Below are positions 23,595 through 34,192 of a DNA stretch of 64,000 nucleotides, in pieces. The position numbers were made by a program, and so were the translations under genes. Positions within the stretch are counted from its first letter, which is position 1. The number at the start of each line of letters is the position of its first letter. Origin of the DNA: Hysterangium stoloniferum. Its lineage: Eukaryota; Basidiomycota; Agaricomycetes; Hysterangiales; Hysterangiaceae. The DNA is taken from NCBI GenBank assembly GCA_015178975.1, contig WHVD01000038.1, positions 124,001-188,000 on the forward strand. Reading direction: 5' to 3'. The notes under the pieces were generated by a model, which was not told where the DNA came from, made no database searches, and worked only from the letters and a program-made list of their open reading frames with translations.

Positions 23595-24973
23595 GTTGTG
23601 CACTTTCTGTTCCAACATAATCAAACTTGTCAGTGAGGTCTGGATTAAATAGGCACATTTATTTGGGACATTTAGGACCTCACACTTGGAAGCAGTTACT
23701 CACCTTCAGCTAAAGTCAGTGGATCCCCTGGCAGTAGAAATGCATCCACTAATAATTCTGTCTGTGGAATATTGAACGCAATGTAATTACTTCATCTAAG
23801 TACTTACTTTGATCTTGGCAAGGTTAGTGACACATAGTGGGACTTTGTTCTCATGAGCTGAATAAAAATCAGTCACAAAACATGGTTTAAGCACATAAAC
23901 TAATTGAAGTAAAGAATAACATTTGCTCATGGTTGAAATGGAACATTCAAATTGTGATGGAAAAATAGATGTAATTACATACCTCAGACAAGTGGTTGTA
24001 CATCCCCATGGACAAATATTGTAATATAAATAATATAAATACCCATCAGTCAATCTTTCACAAGCAACTCATATTAGGATCTTTGGGGAGCCGGTGAGCT
24101 TTGAACTAAACATGTTGCTACATTATAATCCCTTCTAATTTTCACCTGGACTTATGATTAGGTTCATATTAACTATCGCTTCTGATAACAATTGTTTGTG
24201 GATTGCACTTAATCATTCAGTTCAATTTGTGAAGTGCATTTAGTCAAGGAAGTGCTCTCACTCTAAAAACCAGGAGTCATAGATTAATGCTCCACATCTC
24301 ACCCTGCCACCCAGACACTGCCAAAGATATATAAAGTGTCAAGGTGGTGTGTGGTCATTCAAAATGAAAGAAGCATCTCACCTTTCGTGACAAAGACAGC
24401 ATGAGTTGGCTGTACCATGAGCTTGTTGGTGTTAAGGAGAGTCTTGAGAAGATTGCTGTTCAAGCAAGAGAGGATAGATGATATTTAAACAGTAGGTTGG
24501 ATGAGCTTCTTCGTGAGATCTGACAACACTCTTGAGCCTGTACATATGAAAAACCTGTACTAAATATGACATATATTATACTGGTTGAATACACATGTGT
24601 TGATGTTACCATACAACAATTGAGCAAAAATCCAATGCTGTATTAGCTGGTGAATCATGAATATTGTGTCTAACTGAGCAACTAGATCTGGCACGGAAAT
24701 ATTTGTGGTGATCATTATTAGGCAATGTAATCAGTGGGTAACATACAGGCAAGTAGTGTAGTGATTACTCTCATCAATGTTCATCATCAGTGTTCATCAT
24801 CATCCCCAACAGTAATGATCACCCTCATCATCCTTGTCAGCCATGATCACCCTTGTGGGTGGTGATCAACCTTCTCGGTGGTTATCATCCTCATCAGTGG
24901 TGGTCATTCTGATAGTACGATATAGGTAATTTTTCAAGCATATATCGGAGTCAGATAGCCGACAGCCTGATAT
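23595..24973. other. Non-genic stretch
   Basis: No supported gene. AT-rich, with a low-complexity run of imperfect GATCACCCTCATCA-type repeats at about 24760-24920, directly before the truncated start of gypsy element 3. Confidence 0.5.
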
Positions 24974-27900
24974 GTGTTGATAGATTCAGGTTCAACCCAT
25001 TGTTTTATAGATACAAGTTTTTCACGAAAAAATCAGTTAAAAACCTATGCAATAGATCCAATTCTGCTCCGACTCTTTGATGGTACCTCTAACTCCGTAA
25101 TCTCGCAAGCCTGTGAACTCCGACTTCAGTTCCCATGTGGAACCTTTCAGACAGTTACGCTTTTTGTAACACAGTTGGACCCGAGTTGCTCCATGGTTCT
25201 AGGACATAACTGGCTCACCCGCTACAATCCGTTGATTGATTGGGTATTGGGCAGTATCCATTTCCGAACCCCGTCGGTACCTGATACGACTGGTCCTTTT
25301 CCACCTGTTTCGGCAACTATGGCCTCTACAGCACCTCCAGCCCCTGTGGCAAATCCGAGCTCTCAGCTGCCCATCTCTCTGATAAATGCCGCAGCTTTTA
25401 TGAGAGCCATCAAGTTGGACGGCTCCTGAGCATTTACAGTCAATCTTAAAGTTGACGAAGTCACCGGTCGTTTCGTAACCCCGGTGACCGAGCCAATCGC
25501 AGATTTGGAAGGTGTTCCCGAAAAATACCATGAATTTGCAGATGTCTTCAGTAAACAAAAAGCTGATCGACTTGCCCCTCACATGCCTTACGATTTAAAA
25601 ATTGATATTGAAGATGGTTCACATCTGCCCCTAGGCCCAGTTTATCCTCTCTTGCAGTCCGAATTATCGGCTATCCGAGATTTCTTGGACGAACATTTGG
25701 CTATAGGTTTTATTCGACCCTCAAAGTCTCCTTATGGAGCCCCTGTCCTATTCATTTGGAAAAAAGACGGTTCCCTTCGGCTTTGCATTGACTTTCGAGG
25801 ACTAAACGCGATCACTCGAAAAGACAAGTACCCATTACCACTAATCTCCAATTTACTCGATGCCCCTCGGAAGGCCCAAATCTATACAAAGATAGACCTC
25901 AAGCATGCCTATCATTTGGTTTGGATCGCTGAAGGCGACAAATGGAAAATGGCTTTTCGCACTCGCTATGGCTCCTTTGAATGGTTAGTGATGCCCTTCG
26001 GCCTCACCAACGCTCCATCGGTCTTTCAACGTTTTATCAACAACATCTTTTCCGACCTCCTTGACGTTTTTGTCATTGTGTACTTAGACAATATCCTCAT
26101 ATTCTCCGAAGATCCTACACTTCATGACAAACACATTTGTGAAGTTCTCCGAAGACTCCGTGCGAATGGTAAAAAATGTTCTTTTGATGTCGACACAGTT
26201 GAATATTTAGGGTTTATGATGGGACCTGACGGTCTCCGCATGGATGACTCTAAAATTCAAGTCATTCAAGATTGGCCGGAACCCCGAAAGGTTAAGGATA
26301 TTCAATCCTTTTTAGGCTTCGCCAATTTTTATCGTCGTTTCATTCACAACTAATCAAAAATTACCGTTCCGCTCACTTGTGTTACTCGCAAAGATGCCCC
26401 GTGGATTTTCTCCAAAGAATGCCGATCGGCATTCCAGGAGTTGAAAAGTGCGTTTACATCTGCCCCTATTTTGTCACACTGGAAGCCCGACGTTCAACTC
26501 ATCGTGGAAACTGATGCCTCGGACTATGCGCTTGCTGCGATATTGTCCATTCTGGACACCAATGGTGAAGTACACCCAGTAGCTTTTCTGTCTCGCACAT
26601 TTTCAGTGCCCGAACTCAACTATGACGTTCATGATAAGGAACTACTCACAATATTTGAAGCTTTCAAGACATGGCAACATTATTTGGAAGGCTCGGCCCA
26701 CCTGGTAGATGTTATTACAGACCACAAAAATTTAGTTTACTTTTCAACCACAAAACTTCTCACCCATCGACAAGCTCGATGGTCCGAATACCTCTCTGCT
26801 TTCAACATGGTAATTCGGTTCCGTCCCGGCCGCCTTGGTGGAAAACCCGATGCTATGACTAGACGATGGGATGTCTATCTAAAGAGGGGAGTAGCGACTA
26901 CGCCACAGTTAATCTGCATAATTTCAAGCCTATGTTTTCATCGGAACAACTGTCCGCGTCTATCCGAGCCACTTACCTCATTCATCCAGTCTTGCGAAGT
27001 GTTATCCTTATGGATACCGAAAAATTACATCAAGACATTCTATCGGCAATTCCATTAGACCCAGTCACCAAAGCACACCTCGATAACCCATCCGACCCCG
27101 ATCAACCCCAATGGTCATTAGACTCACAAGGTTTCATTAGACTTGACAATCGCATTTATGTACCGGACTCCGACACCCTTCAGCTGTGAATCCTACAACA
27201 TAAGCACGACCACCCAATTTTGGGACATTTCGGCCTCAATAAGACCCTATCACTCATTAGAAGAGAATATACATGGCTCGGCATCCGAGATTTCGTTAAG
27301 CACTATTGTAAATCTTGTACTACATGTTTACGCTCTAAATCACAGTGACACAAACCATATGGCCTACTCAAACAATTACCGATACCGGAAAAACCTTGGA
27401 ACTCGGTTTCTATGGATTTCATCGAGCACCTACCAGCATCCGAAGGTCACACAGCAATCCTAGTTGTTGTGGATCGGCTTACAAAACAAAGTATTTTCAT
27501 TCCAACATATGACATGATAACATCTGTACAGTTAGCTGAATTATTCGTCACCCATGTATTTTCCAAGCATGGCGTTCCATCGCATGTCACATCCGATCGC
27601 AGATCCGAGTTTGTCTCTCACTTCTTTAGGTCACTCGGAAAAGCACTAGACATGAAGCTACATTTCACTTCGGGCTATCACCCAGAAGGTGATGGCCAAA
27701 CCGAATGCATGAATCAAACCTTGGAACAATACATCCGTGTCTATTGCAACTATCAACAAGACAATTGGAAATCACTACTACCGCTAGCCGAATTCGCATA
27801 AACAATGCACTGAATGCCACTACCGGCATTTTGCCTTTCTTCGCAAATAAAGGCTACAACCCCAACATTGCAATCCACCCGGAATGCAATCTCGCATCTG

Positions 27901-28430
27901 CTGGTGCTCAAGACTTTGTTACAAACCTTGACGAGCTACATCAAGAACTTCGTAAAACTATCGCAATGGCTCAAGAACGATACCAACGGTCTGCGGATAA
28001 AAACCGACTTCCGCCTCCTGATTTCAAGATCGGAGACCGAGTATTCGTTAAAGCCCAGTTTTTCCGAACTACTACACCTTCTAAGAAGCTCTCTGAAAAG
28101 TATTTAGGTCCTTTTGAAGTTATAGCACAAGCCGGCACGCTTTCATGGACGCTTCGGCTTCCCGACAACATGCGTGCAGTCCACCCGGTTTTCCATGTAT
28201 CTATGTTAGAACCCTACATTGCTAACACTATACCGGATCGGATACAACCACCACCACCACCCGTGATCATTGATGGGGAACCCAAATTTGAAATATCGGA
28301 AATCCTAGACTCCAAGATCGACAATCGCAGGCAATCATGCAAGTTACTTTATTTTGTCAAATGGACTGGCTATGAAGGTACAGATGAAGAAACTTCCTGG
28401 ATCCTAGCCACCGAACTTGGCAATGCGTGA
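24974..28430 (+). pseudogene. pol remnant of gypsy element 3
   Basis: Protease with the DSGST active-site motif at the very start; a Pro/Ala linker; RT at about 25550-26350 ([32 protein letters not shown]); RNase H at about 26440-26860 (VETDASDYALAAILS); integrase zinc region and core at about 27200-27800 (MDFIEHLPASEGHTAILVV); C-terminal integrase domain (GDRVFVKAQFFRT) and chromodomain (about 28300-28430, FVKWTGYEGTDEETSW). Fossil. Confidence 0.9.
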
Positions 28431-29193
28431 GAAAATGTCTTAGTTTTCCATCAAACGTACCCAAACAAACCCAGTCCTTTAGACTCTCTTTAGTCTTCAC
28501 ACGGCACCCGACGGCTTCCGATTCCTCAAACCCCAAGCTGAACTTAAATTATCAAGTCTCACTATCTGATGCCTTTTCAATTTCAATTCACATTTTCAAA
28601 AAAAAGAATTAAGTCAAAATTATTATTTTTTGTTAACTATCTAAAGTACCCTCCACTACTTCCCCTTCTTCCTCGGCCTCCGAAGCTCGCGCTTCACCGA
28701 CAGCAACCAATATTCCCTTCCCTCCAGCTTCCTCCAAGGCCCTAACCGGCTCAACCTCGTCCGAACTAGGTAACTCGAGGTACTGCTCAAGCTGCCCCCC
28801 GACCCATTGTAACATGGCCATCTGTTCTCCAATAGCAACTCCCAGCAGTCACATTTGCTCTTGAAAGAGTCCCTGCTGTCGCAGAGACTCGGTTCGCCAC
28901 CGAGTGGTCTCCGAGAAGTACAACCGCATAAGGTGGTTTTGTTCCTCCATCGCGTCCGTCTGGCGCTCCCCGTAGATCGCACCCACATCGGCCCCCAGGA
29001 AGGTACAACCAATTTTTTGACCCGCACACTCTTGGCATGTGCGGCCCCGACCGTTTGCAGGAGGATGACAAGCTCGATTCCGAGCAGTGCAGCGGTTACA
29101 CCTAGGATCATTTTCGGGCCCCACCTTGGGGGCCCCTTTTTGTCTCTGTCACTAAAAGTCAGTAATAGCAAAATATATATATATATATATATA

Positions 29194-30784
29194 CAGTGAG
29201 GGACAAAACCCTTCCAATGATTTTTAGTTGTGCAAAGATCCTTGAATAACTCAAGAACCACTGTAGATACAGACCTGGAATTTGGGGGTTGGTTAGGTCT
29301 ATATGTTATCTATATGCCCTTAAAATATTATGATATAAGCATTAGTATTTCCCATGCTATAAATAAACTAATAATAAAATCACATTGGAAGGGTTTTGTC
29401 CCAGTCACATGATTAACACAAAACCTTATTGATTATCAGCAAATAAGGTTTTGTTTAATCATGTGACCTGTCAAAATTAGATATATATATAGCTGTTCAC
29501 TTTTTAGTTCAACAACATCCCCACAACTCAACATTCTACACCATGAAAGCTCTTACTCCTCCTCAGGTTGCCACATTCACATTTTGCTCAATAAAGGCAA
29601 TTCTACTTCTCAGATCTCTGCAATCACTGGCAGAGATCTGTTTACTATATCCAGAATTCACCTTACCCATTGCCCATCACTTGCCAAAGCACCTGGTGGC
29701 CATCCATGCAAGCTTTCTCCCTCAGATATTCATTATTCCCTCTAACAAATCACTTCTCAGAAGGCAGAACATGCCACTGAGGTGACCAAAATCCTTCAAA
29801 ATATGACTGGAGAGTCCATTTCAGTGAAGACTGTTCATAGAGCACTCAAGAAGGCTGGAATGAGGGCTGTGGTGGAGAGAAAAGGCCTTTACTCACTAAG
29901 AGGCATAGGAAGGCAAGGATGGACTCTGCTCTGGCACACAAGGACTGGACTGTGGATGATTGGAAGAGGGCTGTTTGGTTAGATGAGACAAAAATCAATT
30001 GTTTGGAGTCAGATGGGAGGAAGTAGGTGTGGAAAAGGGCAGGAGAGGGGCTCAGTGATAGGGTGGCTGAGGGTACAATCAGGTTTGGAGGAGGAAATCT
30101 GATGTTGTGAGGCTGTATGTTGCGGGAAGGACCAGGATATTCCACCAAAATTGATGGAAGGATGGATGCTGACCTTTATGTTAGTATTATGGAAGATGAA
30201 CTTCAAGAAATCATGGAGTATTATGGCAAGAACACAGGGAATGTGGTCTTTCAGCAAGACAATGACTCCAAACACAAGAGCAAAAAGGCCACCAATTGGT
30301 TTAAAGACAATGGATTTGTGGTCATGATATGGCAACCTCAGTCTGCTGACCTTAATCCAATTGAACACCTCTGGTATTACCTCAAAAGGAGGCTGGGTGG
30401 CACCCAAGAGTATTCATGAGTTGTGGGAGAGGGTTCAGACAGAGTGGGAGAAGATCCCTGCCTCTACTTATCAGAACTTGATAGAGAGTATTCCTAGAAG
30501 GGTTGAGGCTGTTTTGAAGGCCAATAGAGGCTATACCAAGTAATAGATTGTTTGATTTGTGTTCTTTTTATACCAGGGACAAAACCCTTCCAATGTGATT
30601 TTATTAGTGTTTTGTTTATAGTGTGGGAAATACTAATGCTTATGTCATAATATTTTAAGGGCATATAGATAACATATAGACCTAACCAACCCCCAAATTC
30701 CAGGTCTGTATCTACAGTGGTTCTTGAGTTATTCAAGGATCTTTGCACAACTAAAAATCATTGGAAGGGTTTTGTCCCTCACTG
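29194..30784 (+). mobile_element. Tc1/mariner-type DNA transposon (Tc1-like, DD34E)
   Basis: 1591 bp, ends CAGTGAGGGAC...GTCCCTCACTG, flanked by TA on both sides within a TA-rich run. Each terminal inverted repeat is 209 bp (29194-29402 and 30576-30784) and the two arms are nearly identical, which points to a recent insertion. Each arm itself carries GGGACAAAACCCTTCCAAT near its outer end and the reverse complement at its inner end, giving four copies of a likely transposase-binding site. A hairpin (29404-29467) lies just inside the left arm. The transposase gene between the arms is damaged. Confidence 0.95.
29543..30543 (+). pseudogene. Tc1-like transposase, inactivated
   Basis: Starts ATG at 29543. 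Helix-turn-helix remnants cover about 29550-29860 (VTKILQNMTGESISVKTVHRA is the second paired-like segment in the 29786 frame). The catalytic part shows VWSDETKIN (first Asp), FQQDNDSKHKSK (second Asp) and SADLNPIEHLW (Glu); 34 residues separate the second Asp and the Glu, so DD34E. The gene ends NRGYTK-stop at 30543. Several changes inactivate it: the reading frame shifts at least three times between 29600 and 30420, and the expected LMLWGC motif near 30105 reads LML-stop-GC. It cuts and pastes the element at TA sites in active relatives. Confidence 0.88.
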
Positions 30785-31210
30785 TATATAAGCACCTTTG
30801 GGCTCAAAGGCCCTGCAGCCTTGTCATCGTCTTCCTCGTCCTCTTCATCGGAGACTGAGGGCGATACTGCCTTTCGCTGAAAAGGGAACATTAGTAGATA
30901 TTCACAGTGCGATGCTTCTCCTAAACTTACCTTCCCTTCTCGTCTCTTTCTCACCTCCTCCTCTCGGGCCCGACCAGCCTCCTGCTGTTTTTTTCTCGCA
31001 AGCTCGGCCTCCAGATGCTTGCGTGTAGCTTCCACCTCGGCCCGTCTCTTCTCCTCCACCTCAGCCACCTCAATCACTTTCAACTCCTCCATCTCCTTAC
31101 GTTCCTCCTCCTCGCGCGCCTTCTTTCTCGCCTCTAGTTGGCAACGACGTTCTTGTGCGTTTGGTGTCCCGCTCAGACCCGACAAGGAGGTTACCCTCAG
31201 CCTGACAGGG

Positions 31211-31397
31211 GTGGTGGATGTGGCTGAACAGCTATATGGCCCTGAACGAACCCAAGATATGATGCGGTGCAAGAATTATTAGATGTTAAAAAATCCGGTG
31301 ACGTTCCCACTCTTGGTATTGTCGTTCCACCTACATCCCTCGATCTTCGAGAGGAGGAGGTGGTGGTGGATGTGGTTGAACAGCTATATGGCCCTGA
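31211..31397 (+). repeat. 35-bp direct repeat pair
   Basis: 31211-31245 and 31363-31397 are identical except for one base (GTGGTGGATGTGGCTGAACA and GTGGTGGATGTGGTTGAACA at their starts). Both read VEQLYGP or AEQLYGP in plus-strand frames. The second copy is part of an open stretch (31267-31539, SLDLREEEVVVDVVEQLYGP) of unknown identity that may be a host gene fragment. Confidence 0.7.
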
Positions 31398-31539
31398 TCT
31401 GTCCCTTCGATTCTGGTACCGCGGAGCTTATAATATTTGTATGTTTGATACGTTTTTCTTCATGGATATTCAATTAATTCACAGCCTGTCAGGCGGGTTT
31501 GTTTGGAGCGATCCTTACCGCGTTCCTGATCGAAAGTAG

Positions 31540-32291
31540 GAAGGATTTGCAAATGAATTCTACGTGATTGCCCGGCTTGCTCGCCCACAACTAGTGCTCT
31601 CCGCAGAACTAAGCCCGCCGCGCAACAGACCACCAAGCCTCATTCCCGAAAGGTTTCCAACTCAAAACGTCTTGCAGCCTACAATACTGGTCCGTGCAAT
31701 TGGGGCAAATGCTCTACGTGCGAGATGACATGCTTGTATGTCTTCTCGCGCGAGAATGATGCCACTGTTATTCATTTTTTTGTGTTGGTGGGGTGAGCAG
31801 GGTTTTTGGATTATGAATAGTTGAAACAGGCCCTTGAAGAGCGCAAACGACACTTCCATCAGACGTTCCAACCTCTTGCGGTCATCATACACCTTGGTCA
31901 ACAGGCTTTCACTATCACTCCACACCGAAACAAAGACGTGCAGTGGTTCGTAACTTGGATGCTCTTGGAACTGTCGCAGCGTGCACCCTGGCGCAATTGG
32001 ACCAGTCTTGAGTTACAAGACCAAAATTATGAAGAAGGAACTTTGCACATGTGAATGAACCGTTGCTATTTCGTGGGTAGGACTAGTGTACTATCTAACT
32101 AATAATTTGAAATTAAAGTAAGACGAAGAGAGGAACTAATATTTGAAATGTTACAAGTAATAGCATGGACGATGAGATGAGACTGTATGTGCCAAGCTAT
32201 GCGACCCTTCAAATCCTCATTCAGGATGGTTGCGTCTAGATGGACCAGCCTGCTTACAATCACAAACTTGAATATTGTCAATGTTGTACCA
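31540..32291. other. Unassigned stretch with a possible minus-strand coding fragment
   Basis: No gene recognised. The minus-strand stretch 31925-31662 (SLLTKVYDDRKRLERLMEVS) reads like ordinary protein and continues upstream in the same frame, but no family could be named. It may be the broken edge of a host gene next to the transposon bed. Confidence 0.3.
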
Positions 32292-32698
32292 GGACTCACC
32301 GGGAATTGATATATGTCCCTCCTACCCCCGCAATTTTTATTGTGACACTTCAGACAATTGTTGTCGGTCGCTTCCTTCACCTTTTGACCACTTTCAGTTT
32401 CTACTCCAGATGTTGATCTCTCCTCTACGATCACAGGTGGACCATCGCTTCCTGAACTGCCGCCTTAGGTTATCTACTTGAATGAGGGTTAAGGACTCAC
32501 CTGCATCTCCGGGCATTGATATATGTCCCACCTACCATCGCAATTTGTATTGCGACACTTCAGACAATTGTTGTCGGTCTTTTCCTTCCCCTTTGACCAC
32601 TTTCAGTGTCTACTCCAGATGTTGACCTCTCCTCTATAATTACAGGTGAACCATCCTGCCCTGTCCCCCTGGGGTTCATCTTCTTTAATGAGGGTTAA
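32292..32698 (-). repeat. Tandem duplication of a roughly 200-bp segment with a Cys-rich exon
   Basis: Copy 1 (32292-32492) and copy 2 (32493-32698) are head-to-tail and share most bases. On the minus strand each contains a short segment reading NNCLKC(H/R)N(K/T)NC followed by G(R)(R/W)DIYQ and a GTGAGT splice donor, so an exon with a CxxC...C motif has been doubled. Both copies also end with GAGGGTTAA on the plus strand. The parent gene is not recognised. Confidence 0.75.
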
Positions 32699-33024
32699 AT
32701 AGGGAGAAATATAGGATCGCAACGACCACGACGTACCATATTTCCCAAGTAGAGCCTCAAGCGTTGTAGCGGTTTCAGGAATATTTCGATCGCTACTTTC
32801 CCGCCACGTTACTGGCTTGTTACCAATATGGTTAGTCACCACCATGGTGCGAAACACACCTGTAGCAACATTGAGTATGATAATATCTGGCCAGCAGGAA
32901 TACGCTTACCGTGTTCCGCAAGACTTGTGAGAACGTAAAGCTGGGGTTCCCGCAGGAAGGGCTCTATAAGATCGATGGTATCGCCAGCCGTCAATGTGTT
33001 GCTTCGGAGTACGTCCACGGCCAA
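32603..33024 (-). pseudogene. Unrecognised host coding fragments
   Basis: Two minus-strand stretches, 33024-32836 (SNTLTAGDTIDLIEPFLREP, then a GTAAGC donor) and 32857-32603 (TLEALLGKYGTSWSLRSYIS), read like consecutive exons of one protein leading into the duplicated CxxC exon. No start codon or family is recognised. They may belong with the DUF2235-like start just upstream (33612) or be a separate gene. Probably a remnant. Confidence 0.3.
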
Positions 33025-33327
33025 TAAATAAGTAGATTTACATAATTGATAAAGTTGTGCATCACCCTATTGGCGTTCCTGCCGGGTGTTGAGTGGAGGC
33101 CACCAGTAGGCTAAATCTACGCCAATCGACCACAACGGTTTACTTGGATTCATCAGGCGTAATTCAGTTCTGAGGAATTTGAAAGACATAACTGCAAGAA
33201 CGGTTTGATTAGCGAAACTCTGTGATCCTTAATAGCACCGAAAATGAGCAAAGCCAAATGTTGACTATCGCTCAAGACAGTTTCCAGTGTGGCCGGATGC
33301 CATTGTCGGAAGTTCGCTTTCGCGTGG

Positions 33328-33612
33328 TCAGATGGATATTATCGGACATGTGATTAACATACAGTCTACTAGGAGCGCCTTGAAAGAATTCTTGGAACTC
33401 ACTCTGAGCTCATAAATCTGTCGATAAACATAAGAACATACCGTATCCCCAGATTGATTTGAGGCCCCGTCAATGCAGACAACTAAATTCCTCCCTTGTA
33501 CATCGGGTGGGTGAGCTTTGCATTCGCATCCGTCTTCTCTCGGACTTTGACTACATGAACTACTTGATAAAAGCTCGAAATCGATGGCTGAGGCCGACAG
33601 AATTATACTCAC
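33328..33612 (-). pseudogene. DUF2235-like N-terminal fragment
   Basis: The minus-strand reading contains GRNLVVCIDGASNQSGD, matching the opening motif of fungal DUF2235 proteins (usually R-x-L-V-x-C-x-DGT-x-NQ, then NTNV). DUF2235 proteins are alpha/beta-hydrolase-like; some bacterial members are phospholipase effectors, while the fungal ones have no established role. Here DGT reads DGA and the conserved part after NQ is not found in any frame, so this is probably a truncated host gene. The N-terminal part (before GRNL) is Ser- and Cys-rich and not diagnostic. Confidence 0.5.
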
Positions 33613-34192
33613 CTTAGGTTGCTGTCCATTGTTCTGGAAATAAGGAGAGGGGAAGGGAGTTATGCAGTGATGAAGAGCAGGATGTCGTTCTGGAAGGGGA
33701 AGGAAATTGGCACTAGTGACGAACTGGATATAGTTCTAGAGGGGGGAGAGAAATTAGACAGAATGTCCTGGTTCGACTAGATAGTGTGGGACATGCTTTC
33801 TAGCCTTTTCCTTGGTGTGTTAGATGCGGGGTGGAAATAATTGACCCGCGGGCCTCTGGAATCTGGATGGCCGGTCATTCAGAATACCCAAGAAGAAAAG
33901 AATCTCTTTGATTCTGATGAATGGGAAATATTCAAGAACCTGTCTGGCCGGTCTTGGAGGATAATTTCTAAGAAATGAAATGAAAAGAAGCGGAAACAAG
34001 TCCCCAGTTAATCCAACTTAAGACCATCATGGCCGTCAGAAGTCCGCGAGACACTTGCTGGCCGGTCCTTCAGGATAACCAAGAAGAAAAGAACTTTTTT
34101 TTATTTATGTAAATTGCTTGACGCATTTCACTGAACCTTAAATAATGTATTTGCTCACCAGTAAAATTTAAAGGACTTTCCAGACAAAGATT
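33613..34192. repeat. Non-genic stretch with TGGCCGGTC repeats
   Basis: No gene. Three spaced copies of a motif TGGCCGGTC-x3-(C/G)AG(G/A)ATA(A/C) occur near 33868, 33945 and 34059; the first and third are followed by CAAGAAGAAAAGAA. A second degenerate repeat (GAAGGGGAAGGAAATT-like) lies at 33640-33760. Identity unknown. Confidence 0.5.

Larger units (their letters stand above)
24974..31272 (+). mobile_element. Gypsy element 3 (Ty3/gypsy chromovirus), internal part, split by a Tc1-like element
   Basis: Starts abruptly in the protease (LIDSGSTHCFIDT) and runs through RT, RNase H, integrase and chromodomain to about 28430, followed by a minus-strand accessory gene whose two halves lie on either side of a Tc1-like transposon (29194-30784). 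No LTR is seen at either end and gag is absent, so the copy is truncated on both sides. About four breaks are visible in pol. CpG content and readability suggest it is younger than element 2. Confidence 0.9.
28656..31272 (-). pseudogene. Antisense accessory gene of gypsy element 3, interrupted by a Tc1-like insertion
   Basis: The distal half (31272-30785) has a coiled coil rich in Glu, Arg and Lys that ends REGK at a GTAAGT donor, then a second piece with an acidic DEEDEEDDDKAAG run ending SPK, just as in element 1. The proximal half (29150-28656) has PKVGPEND then six cysteines spaced C-x2-C-x6-C-x10-C-x2-C-x6-C (CNRC...CQEC...C), followed by a helical segment. The 1.6-kb transposon lies between the two, in the position of the second intron of the element 1 gene. 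The order and spacing match the accessory genes of elements 1 and 2. Confidence 0.65.
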
